Source of the DNA: a virus
Direction: 5' to 3' (one strand)
IMG/VR virus record: IMGVR_UViG_3300046809_000088
Coordinates: 1-22,807 of that record
Length of the DNA stretch: 22,807 nt
Shown: piece by piece, positions 10,980-18,999 of the stretch
Layout: each line of letters begins with the position of its first letter
Numbering within the stretch: the first letter of the stretch is position 1
Notes under the pieces: generated by a model
The model's database searches: none
What the model saw: only the letters and a program-made list of their open reading frames with translations
What the model was told of the DNA's origin: nothing
Made by a program: the position numbers and the translations under genes

Positions 10980-12615
10980 TCTGGAATGGCACCTTATAAA
11001 GAGTCCCGTTGACGTAGACGCCGAGATAGCCAACGACGCCGCCCGCAGTCGCGTAAGTCGTATGCCCGACCACTTCGAGCGCGGGAGCCGAAAGGCTGAT
11101 CGACTGATGCCCGGAAACGTAGGAGATGCCCTGCGCGTTTCCTGCGCCGTTAAGCTGGATAGGCTGATTCGGCGCCATCGCAATGCCAACCGAATACCCG
11201 GAACCGATGTTGAGGCCGACGTTACCCGCCGATGCTCCACCGGCAAGGTTGATGCCGTAGGCAACCGAGCTTCCGCTAATGTGGATACCCTGCGCGTGAT
11301 TCGATTGGATCTCAATGCCGATGCCCTGCGTCACATGCAGAGAATTGGTACGCATAATCAGGCCGTAGATCCAGTCGCCGGACGTGTAGTTGCCCGTTAC
11401 GCCGTTGATCCCGCCCGCGGCATAGAGCGCGAAGCCTTCTGTACAGTCGCCGCCGCCCCATGCAACAGCGCTGTATCCAGTCTTGCGGACCTGAGCGCTA
11501 TCCACGCCGGTATATTTCGTCCACGTCTTTATGTCAGACTCGAAGCCGATCAGCGCGTTATCGCCTGTCGTTTTCGTGCCGTCTGCCGAGATATTGCCGA
11601 TCTCCGAGTTGTAGCCTTCAGCGAAGCCGGAAAAATTGCCGTTAGTGTTGACCTGCGTGTACGTACCGACATGCGTCTGAGCAAGACTAGTCCCGCCGTG
11701 AACGTTGATAACAGACAGAAGCCCGATCTCTTGCCCGATGGCCGTCGCCGCTACTTCGGTTTGTGCCGAGATATTGGCGTGCTGCGCGGTGTCGAGCGTG
11801 CTATTGACATACCGCAAGCTATGGAACGTGTTTCCGCCTGCGGCCGATGACGCGGGTTGGTTGTCGTAGAGTCCAAGCGAGTTCGTGTAAAGCGGCGCCC
11901 CACTGACCTTCCACGAGCCGCCAGCCGGGACGATTACCGGCCCCTGTTGCGATGCGCACGCCGCGGCGAACGCAGCAGTATTGTCGACCGCAGAACCGCT
12001 TACGCCGCCGAAGTCAGTAACGCTTACGAGATCGCGGACACGGTTGCTGACTTTGGACCCCGACGCGATCGTGCTATCTGAAACAGACCCGGCGCCAGGC
12101 GTGCCGGCTGCGATCGTCGTCCCAATCTTCACGTTGACGGCCTGCACACCAACCGGAATGGGCGCCGTGAAAGTGAGCGTCGTTCCGTTTATCGTGTACT
12201 GGTCGTCAGACTGAAACGCCGAGTCGAAGAACACCCATGCATTCGTCGACGTGCCGGGGTTAGCAGGCAGCGTCAACGTCGTCGTCGTGCCGGCCGTAAA
12301 GTCGACGCCCGCGACATACCGGGCATCGGTGACGGTCCCGACTAGCGCGGAAGTAGGGTCTTCCGTTACCTGGTCCCAAATCGTAACGCCGTTGCAGTCT
12401 TTGACGATCTGCCGGTAGACGCCAGAACCCCAAATAAGCGCCTGTCCGCGGCTGTCGAGCGAAACGGGGTTCGTATTCGGGATCGTGCCCGCCGCATCCT
12501 GATACGTGGCCTTTGGATTTAGCGTACCAGGAGCGTAGAATCCGACTGTACCATTTGCAAGCGGCGCACCGTTTTGGTCGATGAACTGCTGCTTTGCATT
12601 GGGTATAAGCTGCAT
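10972..12615 (-). CDS. Tailspike / tail fibre with head-binding domain and beta-helix
   Basis: This 547-residue protein has an N-terminal domain (about 1-92) with FIDQNGAPLANGTVGFYAPG, then NPVSLDSRGQALIWGSGVYR, the same plan as P22-tailspike-like head-binding domains: a G.PL.NG.V.FY..GT run and a LD..G.A.IW..G.Y run. Residues 104-165 form a fold module shared with the needle-position protein (see findings). From about 190, VRDLVSVTDFGGVSGSAVDN resembles the start of pectate-lyase-like right-handed beta-helices (VSVkDFGA.GDG..D). The C-terminus ends YVNGTLYKVPFQNV, a common tail-fibre terminal motif. No catalytic residues can be assigned. ATG 12615 follows TGAGGC; upstream codons reach into the terminator and are rejected. 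Confidence 0.85.
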   Translation of the reverse strand: MQLIPNAKQQFIDQNGAPLANGTVGFYAPGTLNPKATYQDAAGTIPNTNPVSLDSRGQALIWGSGVYRQIVKDCNGVTIWDQVTEDPTSALVGTVTDARYVAGVDFTAGTTTTLTLPANPGTSTNAWVFFDSAFQSDDQYTINGTTLTFTAPIPVGVQAVNVKIGTTIAAGTPGAGSVSDSTIASGSKVSNRVRDLVSVTDFGGVSGSAVDNTAAFAAACASQQGPVIVPAGGSWKVSGAPLYTNSLGLYDNQPASSAAGGNTFHSLRYVNSTLDTAQHANISAQTEVAATAIGQEIGLLSVINVHGGTSLAQTHVGTYTQVNTNGNFSGFAEGYNSEIGNISADGTKTTGDNALIGFESDIKTWTKYTGVDSAQVRKTGYSAVAWGGGDCTEGFALYAAGGINGVTGNYTSGDWIYGLIMRTNSLHVTQGIGIEIQSNHAQGIHISGSSVAYGINLAGGASAGNVGLNIGSGYSVGIAMAPNQPIQLNGAGNAQGISYVSGHQSISLSAPALEVVGHTTYATAGGVVGYLGVYVNGTLYKVPFQNV

Positions 12616-12627
12616 GCGTGCCTCAAT

Positions 12628-12651
12628 AAAAAAACCCCGCACTACGCGGGG
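12628..12651 (-). terminator. Strong intrinsic terminator between ejection and tailspike genes
   Basis: On the minus strand, CCCCGCGTAGTGCGGGG is followed by seven T (plus-strand A 12628-12634). Stem CCCCGC/GCGGGG. It lies between the gp16-like gene and the tailspike ribosome binding site. It could attenuate expression of the tailspike and lysis genes. Confidence 0.9.
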
Positions 12652-12664
12652 TCGAGGGGAAAAA

Positions 12665-12835
12665 ATGAAACCGATGAAATGGCTATTGAAGGTCGCGGCG
12701 CTTGCGCTTGTTATCGTCTCGCAAGCATGGATTCCGCTGATGATCTATGCGGCCGTGACTGACGACAACGAAAGCGGGTGGGTTTGGGATTGGCTTTACA
12801 GCGTCATCGAACCTATTGACCGCGCCTTGAGTTAG
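12665..12835 (+). CDS. Small membrane protein on the opposite strand
   Basis: This 56-residue plus-strand gene lies among minus-strand late genes. It begins MKPMKWLLKVAALALVIVSQ and has one strong transmembrane or signal-like helix (about 5-30) and an acidic, tryptophan-rich tail (DDNESGWVWDWLYSV). A GAGGGG site precedes ATG 12665 by 5 bases. The first 148 bases are unopposed; only the last 23 overlap the 3' end of the gp16-like gene. Size, strand and position suggest a moron, for example a superinfection exclusion factor, but no promoter was found on the plus strand. Confidence 0.6.
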   Translation: MKPMKWLLKVAALALVIVSQAWIPLMIYAAVTDDNESGWVWDWLYSVIEPIDRALS

Positions 12836-15221
12836 CGCGCATGGCCTCGATCAGCTTGTTTGCCTCGCCCTGAAGCCGACTCGATGCCGCACGAGCGGCC
12901 AACTTATTACCCGCCCATGCACCAGCGCCCGCGCCAGCACTCGCAGCAGCACCGCCGCTTATAGCGCCACCTAGGCCGCCACCAATCGACGCGCCGACCT
13001 TGCCGGCATGCTTCTCGATCAGGCTTCCCTTGCTCAGTCGTTGCGACTGAAGTCCAGCCCCCTCATACGAGTGAACGCCCGGCATGATCTGGCCGCCGTA
13101 GTTCAGCGTATGGAAACGCTCGACTTCATCAGGCGGGAAGGTTTGCAAAATCTTCTGCCCGACAACCGAGTTCAGCGTTTTATTCACGCTGTTCTGATTC
13201 CAGACGCCCGCCTTGCCCGCACCCTGCTCGTAGACCTCACGAGCCAACGCACCAGACATTTCGTTTTTCGCCGCTTGCGCTGCCTGCTGCAACTCTGGCG
13301 GGATCGGCGGCGCACCGTCAGGCGCACCAGCAACACGCCCTTTCGAGAGATCGTCGAACGTGTTGTAAATATGTCGCCATTGATCGATCGGCATATTGTT
13401 CAAGCGGCTCGGAATCTGCTCGACAGCGGCACCAGACTTAACGCCGTTTGCGTCTGCGTCGCCGAAAACCTGCTTGAACCCGCGGGCGCCCATGATGGTT
13501 TGCTGCGCCTGATGGATGGCATCGCCTAGCTTGTAAGCATCAGAGCCGGCCGCCGCGGCAATGTCCTGGTCGATAGCGCGATTGATTGCCCCGATGACGC
13601 GAGCGTTGCCTTCGTTCCAATCTGCATTATTCGACTTGCGCACGGCGTCCCATGCTGCGACACTTCCCGCCGGTGTCGTCTGGCTCGTTAGCGGATCGCG
13701 GAAGCCCTGATTTCGCGCAAGATCCATCAAGCGGGTAACGCCAGACACGACACGAGAATTGCCGCTGCGCTCAGCTTCCGCCATGAATTGCGGATCAGCA
13801 AGCAGCGCATCGACGTGACTCGTCTGAATCGGGTTATCGCCCGACTCAGCGCGAGCGCGATCGTAAATCTGCTGCTTAGCCTGTTGGAACCATTCGTTCA
13901 GTCCGCCTTCACCATGCACCGCGTCATTGATGACCTGGCCGCGCTGCTCGTTGTTCGTCAGGTTCGGGCTTGCGCCGGTCGCATCAATGCGCTGCTGCGC
14001 ATAGTTCGAAAGCGCCTGTTGCTCGCGCGCAATCTGACTCCGCAGGGCGATTTGCTCGGGCGTGTTATCCGAGCTGCGCGACAACGTATGCTCGCTTCGC
14101 AGCGTATCTTCGTTGCCGGTCACGACGCCAGTCCGTACCGCGTCGTTGTCCTCACCGAGGATTTCGTTAGCGATCTTCGCACGCACCGCTTGTTCTGCGT
14201 CCGGCACGTCGCCCGCATTCTTCGCCACCTTCACTTGCGGGAATGCCGAACTTCCACCGCGCGCAGCTTCCTCACCCGTCATCTGCCCCGCATACGGGTT
14301 CTGATTCGCTTCCGCGGCACCGACGCCGCGCAGCGTTGCACCTTGCGGAGCGGAACCAGGAGGCGAGCCAGGCGGAGGTCCGCCAGCGGGGCCACCAGAA
14401 GGAGTCGCGCCAGGTTGCCCGCCCATCGTCGGCTCTACGCGCTCAGCCGCCGCGGCAGGCTTGGCAGAAGATACGATGCCCGCCAGTCTGTTAGCACCAG
14501 CAGCCATTCCGGCGCCGGCCACGCCACCAGCAACGCCGCCAAGCAAGCCGGCGCCCATCTGTGCTACCGGACCTGCGCCAGCCTCTTGCGCGCCCTGTGA
14601 TGCAGCGCCGGCACCAGCGCCGGCCGCGATTTGCGCGGCAGGAGCCGCCGCCATTTGCGAAGCAATAGCCTGCGTAAGCGGGTTAGCCGCCACCGTCGCC
14701 ACCTTGCCAGCAACGCCAGCGCCGGTCGCTGCACCAGCCATCGCGGAAGCACCGGAATTCACCACGCGTTCAAGCGCGTTCTTCGGTTCTGGCGTGATCG
14801 CGTCGACGCCAGCGCGGATCGCATCGCCCGGATTGTGCAGATGCGCGCCGAATAGCGTGTTAATCGTCGCATTGAGCGGAGCGCCGACGAGATCGACCGT
14901 ATCAGCGAGGCCATGCCCTGCGGCACGAGCCGTCAGGCCGATTTGACGGCCCAGTTCGCCACCAAACGATGTAGGCTGCGCCGGCTGTTGAGGCTGCGCA
15001 GCAGGTTTAGGCGCATCTTTCGAGTCCTGCACCTGTTGCGCCATATCCAAAAGCGGATCGCTTGCGGCGCCGGTCACAACGATATTTGGAGTGCCGTCGT
15101 CGTTGACGCTTTTATCAGACTGGCGAGCGGCAGCCGGCGCGGAGGCCGCAGCAGGCGCAGACGCGGGCGATGACCCGCTGCCCTGCACTTGCTGCGCCAT
15201 AGCGAGCAGCGGATCATCCAT
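12813..15221 (-). CDS. Large ejection protein (P22 gp16 position)
   Basis: This 802-residue protein starts MDDPLLAMAQQVQGSGSS. Residues 3-13 and 55-65 are repeats (DPLLxMAQQVQ). Residues about 110-230 are Ala/Gly-rich and hydrophobic, including GAATGAGVAGKVATVAANP and a long run of small residues, and a second glycine/alanine patch lies near the C-terminus (GASIGGGLGGAISGGAAASA). Such patches fit membrane-inserting ejection proteins; the middle is helical and charged. It is the last of three ejection genes in P22 order (7, 20, 16). P22 gp16 is about 609 aa, so this is longer. ATG 15221 shares one base with the preceding stop (TAATG). Function is inferred from order and composition. Confidence 0.82.
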   Translation of the reverse strand: MDDPLLAMAQQVQGSGSSPASAPAAASAPAAARQSDKSVNDDGTPNIVVTGAASDPLLDMAQQVQDSKDAPKPAAQPQQPAQPTSFGGELGRQIGLTARAAGHGLADTVDLVGAPLNATINTLFGAHLHNPGDAIRAGVDAITPEPKNALERVVNSGASAMAGAATGAGVAGKVATVAANPLTQAIASQMAAAPAAQIAAGAGAGAASQGAQEAGAGPVAQMGAGLLGGVAGGVAGAGMAAGANRLAGIVSSAKPAAAAERVEPTMGGQPGATPSGGPAGGPPPGSPPGSAPQGATLRGVGAAEANQNPYAGQMTGEEAARGGSSAFPQVKVAKNAGDVPDAEQAVRAKIANEILGEDNDAVRTGVVTGNEDTLRSEHTLSRSSDNTPEQIALRSQIAREQQALSNYAQQRIDATGASPNLTNNEQRGQVINDAVHGEGGLNEWFQQAKQQIYDRARAESGDNPIQTSHVDALLADPQFMAEAERSGNSRVVSGVTRLMDLARNQGFRDPLTSQTTPAGSVAAWDAVRKSNNADWNEGNARVIGAINRAIDQDIAAAAGSDAYKLGDAIHQAQQTIMGARGFKQVFGDADANGVKSGAAVEQIPSRLNNMPIDQWRHIYNTFDDLSKGRVAGAPDGAPPIPPELQQAAQAAKNEMSGALAREVYEQGAGKAGVWNQNSVNKTLNSVVGQKILQTFPPDEVERFHTLNYGGQIMPGVHSYEGAGLQSQRLSKGSLIEKHAGKVGASIGGGLGGAISGGAAASAGAGAGAWAGNKLAARAASSRLQGEANKLIEAMRANSRRGQ

Positions 15222-16747
15222 TAGAACGCCCCCATTTTCTTCATGGCCGAATAGTCCTCCATCCATTGCCCGAGCTTGCCGCGCGCCTTCATTTCCTGCA
15301 TCGCGGCTTCCTGCTCTTGCGGATTGTTGAGCGCGCGGACATACGACACTTCCGGATTAAACGACTTATTCCATTGCGCTTCCCACTCGTTCAGTTTCGA
15401 CGTGTTGTTGCCGTTCGCAGCGAGGTACGCCGTTTCCGCCTGATGCTTCTCGAATACGGCTTGTTGCAGCCCCTTGACGTGCATGATCGACTTGTAGAGC
15501 GCAGGCCCGTTCATCGTGTCAGCGCTTGGCTGACCAGCCTTGACCGCCGCCAAACGTGCGTCACTGCCCGACATGCCGAGCGCTTGCGCAGCCTGATCCG
15601 TTGCACTGTTAAGGTAATTCGACAACAGTTGACGGCTCTCGACCGCATCCTTGCCAACGGGCACGCCGAACGAGTTCAACACAGCCGCGGCGTCGATTGC
15701 CCCGCCCGAACCCTTGCCCTTCATCGTGCTAGAGATGAGCGACGCGGCGTTGTCGTATTGCCCCATAACTTGCTTGGCAGTCGATGCGGCCGCCGTTAGA
15801 GCGCCGTAACGCTTGCCTGCGTCGTCGGCAATGCCCGCGGCACCTAGCGCCGGCCCGGTCGGAACAAAGCCTCGCGGAGCGCCAGGAGCGGAGCCGGACG
15901 GCATAGGAGCAGCCTGGCCGCCGCTTGTCGGCATGTTCGCCGGCTGTGCGACGGTCGGGATAGGAGGCGGCTGACCACCCACAGCAAACTGCGAACGCGG
16001 GATATTTCCGCTTTCGCCGGTCGACCGGTCGTAATAAGGAGTCGGAGTGCTTGCGGATACCGGGTCCATCGTTTTGTTGATGGTCGTTCCGACGATGCTC
16101 GGATTCGTAATCGGGTTTGTGTCCTTGTACATGATCGAGCCGCCAGAATCGATCTGCGTCGGCTTTGCGGTGATCGAATCAAGCTGCCCGGCAGCATCTT
16201 TCATGGAAGCAAGTTTTTGCTGGAACCATGCTGCGCGTTGCGTTGGATCTTGCGGCACCTGCTGAATAGTGCTTGCCACCATATTGGGGTCGACGTGCCC
16301 GAGCTTCGCAGCGTCCGCTCCGATGGTCAGCAACTTCCCATTGAAGTTCGGGTCGCTCGGATCTAGCGTCGCGAACTGTTGCGCCAGGAACCCGATCGCC
16401 TTCTTATAGTTGTCGATCTGATCGTTGTTCATTCCGATCTGACCTTTGTCGTACGTCTGCTGTGCCTGCCGCGCGTCCATGACGTTTTTCATGGTCGTCG
16501 CGTAGTTGTACGCAGAATCAGGATCAGCAGCGATCAGTGCAGACAGCTTATTCGTGTCAAGTTGACCCGTATTCGGATCGACCGCCTGCTGATAAGCCGC
16601 AGACGTTGCCCGGTTTGCGGCAAGCGCTTGCTGTTGCGCGAGGCCGTTCGCGTTATACGCGCGGAACTGTGCAACCTGGAGCGCCTGCTGAAGTGGGTTG
16701 AACTCGGGCGCTTTTGCATTTAGCGCGATCGATGTATCGAGGGGCAT
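15221..16747 (-). CDS. Ejection protein (P22 gp20 position)
   Basis: This 508-residue protein has a helical N-terminal half (FNPLQQALQVAQFRAYNANG then LAQQQALAANRATSAAYQQA), a central part with proline-rich low complexity (about 260-300), and a helical C-terminal part. P22 gp20 is about 471 aa; these proteins leave the virion with the DNA and help it cross the periplasm. The gene lies between gp7- and gp16-position genes. The start at 16747 is preceded by AGGACA; the stop overlaps the next gene by one base. No enzyme motif is visible. Assignment is by synteny and composition rather than any firm signature. Confidence 0.82.
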   Translation of the reverse strand: MPLDTSIALNAKAPEFNPLQQALQVAQFRAYNANGLAQQQALAANRATSAAYQQAVDPNTGQLDTNKLSALIAADPDSAYNYATTMKNVMDARQAQQTYDKGQIGMNNDQIDNYKKAIGFLAQQFATLDPSDPNFNGKLLTIGADAAKLGHVDPNMVASTIQQVPQDPTQRAAWFQQKLASMKDAAGQLDSITAKPTQIDSGGSIMYKDTNPITNPSIVGTTINKTMDPVSASTPTPYYDRSTGESGNIPRSQFAVGGQPPPIPTVAQPANMPTSGGQAAPMPSGSAPGAPRGFVPTGPALGAAGIADDAGKRYGALTAAASTAKQVMGQYDNAASLISSTMKGKGSGGAIDAAAVLNSFGVPVGKDAVESRQLLSNYLNSATDQAAQALGMSGSDARLAAVKAGQPSADTMNGPALYKSIMHVKGLQQAVFEKHQAETAYLAANGNNTSKLNEWEAQWNKSFNPEVSYVRALNNPQEQEAAMQEMKARGKLGQWMEDYSAMKKMGAF

Positions 16748-16766
16748 TCGTTATGTCCTGTTCTCG

Positions 16767-17585
16767 TTAGCTGCCGGCCGGAGTCCAGCCCGGAACGCCG
16801 ACTGATGCGGCGTTGCCTCCACCGCCTGCGTTGTTCTGCAACATGCCGTAGGTGAAGGCCATATTTCCGGTATTGCCGAGCGCACTGCTCAGTGCATTAG
16901 CGCTACCGACCGTGCCGGATGCCTGCGCATTGGCTGCGCTCGTCATCGTGTTGCCTATGCTGTTCGCAGTCGCCGCACCGAGAGAGCCGTTCGTCGCGGC
17001 TGCGTTCTGGCCGTTGCTGACCAGCCCTTGCAAGCGGTTCACTGCGTTCGACGCGCTGCTGTAATTCGTGTTGAACGTCTGCAACGCGCGGTTATAAACG
17101 TCGTTGTATGTCGAATCAGCCAGGCCCGTCGCGTAGTTCGCGGCGCCCTTCAACGCTGCGCCTGATGTGCCAAGGCCACGCGCAGCGGCACTATTCTGTG
17201 TCGCCTTCAGCCCTTGGTTAAGCGTGAACTGATACCCCGGCGTTGCCTGCGCCTGCGCCTCCGTCGGAGCCGTGAACGACTGATGCAGAATGTTATTGTC
17301 GTTGACGCTATCGAGCGAAACAGATCCATCAGGGTTCTGGCTGATGTTGTAGCCCATCGCGACCAAAAGCGGATTGATCGACGACGAGCCGAGCTGCAGG
17401 TACGGCTGTAGATTCTGCTGCGTCTGCTGCCATTGCTGCTGCTGAAGATCTGCGGCATAGTTTGCTGCGTTAGCCTGCGTATTCGCCGCGCTCTTTGCGC
17501 CCTGCGACGAGATATAAGCACCACCGACAGCGCCGACACCTGCAGCAATGCCGCCGATTGCAGCGGCCGAAAGTCCAAATGACAT
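16767..17585 (-). CDS. DNA injection protein (P22 gp7 position)
   Basis: This 272-residue protein starts MSFGLSAAAIGGIAAGVGAV, a glycine/alanine-rich helix that looks like a membrane-inserting or signal-like segment, followed by YISSQGAKSAANTQANAANY and glutamine-rich helices. Residues 115-150 contain TPGYQFTLNQGLKATQNSAA then RGLGTSGAALKG, a motif (PGYQF.L.QG..A....A.RG...SG) common to gp7-like DNA transfer proteins. The glycine- and alanine-rich C-terminus ends in GWTPAGS. P22 gp7 is about 229 aa and enters the cell first. Two bases separate its start from the cupin-like gene. Confidence 0.88.
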   Translation of the reverse strand: MSFGLSAAAIGGIAAGVGAVGGAYISSQGAKSAANTQANAANYAADLQQQQWQQTQQNLQPYLQLGSSSINPLLVAMGYNISQNPDGSVSLDSVNDNNILHQSFTAPTEAQAQATPGYQFTLNQGLKATQNSAAARGLGTSGAALKGAANYATGLADSTYNDVYNRALQTFNTNYSSASNAVNRLQGLVSNGQNAAATNGSLGAATANSIGNTMTSAANAQASGTVGSANALSSALGNTGNMAFTYGMLQNNAGGGGNAASVGVPGWTPAGS

Positions 17586-17587
17586 GT

Positions 17588-18040
17588 TTACCCCTCTAGC
17601 CGGTTGGCGATCGCTTGCTTATTGTCGGGACCGCCGAGCAGTTCACTCTTCTTCGATTCGGTCAATTCCTCGACGAGCTTGTCTAGGTCCGTTTCATCGG
17701 TCGCATGAACCGTCGTCCAATACGTGTCTTCGTGAGCAAACCCCGCTCGCTTGGCGCCAGGCTTCGACGAAAGAATCGCATGCGCGTCACTGATGCGCTT
17801 CACGCCGTCATCAGTTGTGACAGTGATATCGCCGGATATGATGCAAAGATGCTCGGTCTTGTGAATCGCGCCCGTCAAGACTGTGCCTTTCGGAATCAGC
17901 ATCTTTCGCGCATACAGGCCGGGCGCGAAGTGATTCCAGACCGGGCAATCAACTTGCCGCATCTTCGCGACCTGATCTTCAAGAGCGAAGACTTTCCCGC
18001 GTATGTCGTCGACGCCATCAATCAGAACCACGTCGCTCAT
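17588..18040 (-). CDS. Cupin-like phage protein
   Basis: This 150-residue protein has a central beta-rich core typical of a cupin barrel: YARKMLIPKGTVLTGAIHKT, then EHLCIISGDITVTTDDGVKR and SSKPGAKRAGFAHEDTYW. The histidines in AIHKTEH, the GD turn and the PGAKRAGFAHED segment are like the metal- or ligand-binding loops of cupins, though the full HxH...E...H set is not complete. It occurs between needle-position and gp7-position genes, so it may be a minor virion component. Translation is coupled to the upstream gene by ATGA. Whether it binds a ligand is not visible. Confidence 0.72.
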   Translation of the reverse strand: MSDVVLIDGVDDIRGKVFALEDQVAKMRQVDCPVWNHFAPGLYARKMLIPKGTVLTGAIHKTEHLCIISGDITVTTDDGVKRISDAHAILSSKPGAKRAGFAHEDTYWTTVHATDETDLDKLVEELTESKKSELLGGPDNKQAIANRLEG

Positions 18041-18375
18041 GCGCTATCCTTTACGTATTCGATGCCGCTTATGCTTATCGAGCAGCCGTTACCGTCCGCG
18101 AAAATCTGCGTTCCCGATTCCAGCTTGTGATTGACCAGTTCCGGAAACTGACCCGTCGCACCCGCAACAATGGTCTTTGCGGCAATGCGCGTCGTTGCAT
18201 CTGCCGCCCGGCCGCTCGGAACCTTGTAGACGTTCAGCGTCACGGCGCCCCCAGTCGGGTTGTTGGCGCTTGCCGCCTGGATAGATGCTGAAGTCGAGGC
18301 CGGCGCGGTATAGAGGCTCGACGCCGCACCAGTCAGCGTCGCACCCTTGACCATTTCTTTATAGGTCGTTGTCAT
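18037..18375 (-). CDS. Small structural-type protein
   Basis: This 112-residue protein begins MTTTYKEMVKGATLTGAASS. It is beta-rich, with LYTAPASTSASIQAASANNP then GGAVTLNVYKVPSGRAAD, and a C-terminal GNGCSISISGIEYVKDS. This small jelly-roll-like or Ig-like pattern is common in phage virion proteins placed between head-completion and ejection genes. P22 gp14 lies in this place, but no sequence likeness can be shown. It ends in an ATGA overlap with the cupin gene and starts four bases after the upstream gene. Confidence 0.68.
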   Translation of the reverse strand: MTTTYKEMVKGATLTGAASSLYTAPASTSASIQAASANNPTGGAVTLNVYKVPSGRAADATTRIAAKTIVAGATGQFPELVNHKLESGTQIFADGNGCSISISGIEYVKDSA

Positions 18376-18378
18376 TCG

Positions 18379-18999
18379 TTACCCTCTGGCATAAACCGTC
18401 TGAGTGCCGACCGGGATCGGCGATGTAAAAGTGATCGTCGTTCCGCTGACGGAATATTGGTCGCTTCCCTGGAATACGCCGTCGAAATGCACCGTTACCG
18501 CCGCGGGCGACAGATAGGCTTTGCTAAGCGTGAGCGCGGTTGTCGTGCCAGGCGTGAAGCCGCTTCCAGACGCGAACACGTCTTCGACAGTGGCAGCGAT
18601 GCCGTCTAGCTTTGCCTTATCTGCGCTCGACATGAAGCCGGCCGCCGTGCTGCTCGCAAGCGCGTGCAGATCCGGCGCATCCTGCAATCCGTGCGTCGGA
18701 ACGAACGAATCAGGCTCAGGCTCAGGCTCGCGCAGCGCTACAGCAAGAGCGGAAAGCGCCGCCTCAACATCAGCAATGCGGCGCGACAGTTCCGGTGCGT
18801 AGCTAGGCGCGACGGCCGATTCTGCCTGTTGCGCGAGCTGCGAAATCAGGCTCTTAAAATCGGCTGTGCTAGTGCCAGGAACTCCGCCCGTTCGGTTGAA
18901 CAGCGCGAGCAATAGCTGAAACCAGACCATCGACACCCGGCCCGTCTTTGGGTCGGTCATCGGAACGCCAACGTCGGGGAAATTTGCTTGCGAGCTCAT
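18379..18999 (-). CDS. Needle-position protein with fibre module
   Basis: This 206-residue protein has an N-terminal motif PMTDPKTGRVSMVWFQLLLA then LFNRTGG, a plan shared by many podovirus needle or fibre proteins. A helical part follows (about 45-90), then a repeated hinge EPEPEPDSF (91-99), the common fibre motif AAGFMSSADKAKLDGI (119-134) and a C-terminal beta module (147-206) that closely resembles residues 104-165 of the tailspike. It lies where P22 has the gp26 tail needle, which is 233 aa and closes the portal channel. A needle function is inferred from position. Start ATG 18999 overlaps the gp10-like stop as ATGA. Confidence 0.72.
   Translation of the reverse strand: MSSQANFPDVGVPMTDPKTGRVSMVWFQLLLALFNRTGGVPGTSTADFKSLISQLAQQAESAVAPSYAPELSRRIADVEAALSALAVALREPEPEPDSFVPTHGLQDAPDLHALASSTAAGFMSSADKAKLDGIAATVEDVFASGSGFTPGTTTALTLSKAYLSPAAVTVHFDGVFQGSDQYSVSGTTITFTSPIPVGTQTVYARG
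18712..18729. repeat. Six-base tandem repeat encoding EPEPEP hinge
   Basis: AGGCTC occurs three times in tandem on the plus strand, giving the EP-EP-EP hinge of the needle-position protein. Such a run can change copy number by slippage. Confidence 0.75.

Noticed and set aside
10824-11315. 163-residue minus-strand frame ending with the coiled coil
   Set aside because: The upstream 112 codons lie in the tailspike gene in another frame; the coiled coil has its own ATG at 10979.
8725-12615. Diversity-generating retroelement, considered because some related podoviruses of beta-proteobacteria carry one at the tail fibre
   Set aside because: No reverse transcriptase motif, no template/variable repeat pair and no adenine-rich variable C-terminal lectin repeat could be seen in this window.
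12574-12664. Plus-strand promoter for the 56-residue membrane protein
   Set aside because: TATAAG at 12604-12609 has no -35 partner at acceptable distance.
13788-14600. Long plus-strand open frame (270 codons) antisense to the gp16-like gene, and others at 14461-14946
   Set aside because: They lie wholly opposite a coherent 802-residue gene, are arginine/alanine-rich from GC-biased antisense coding, and have no ribosome binding site or operon context.
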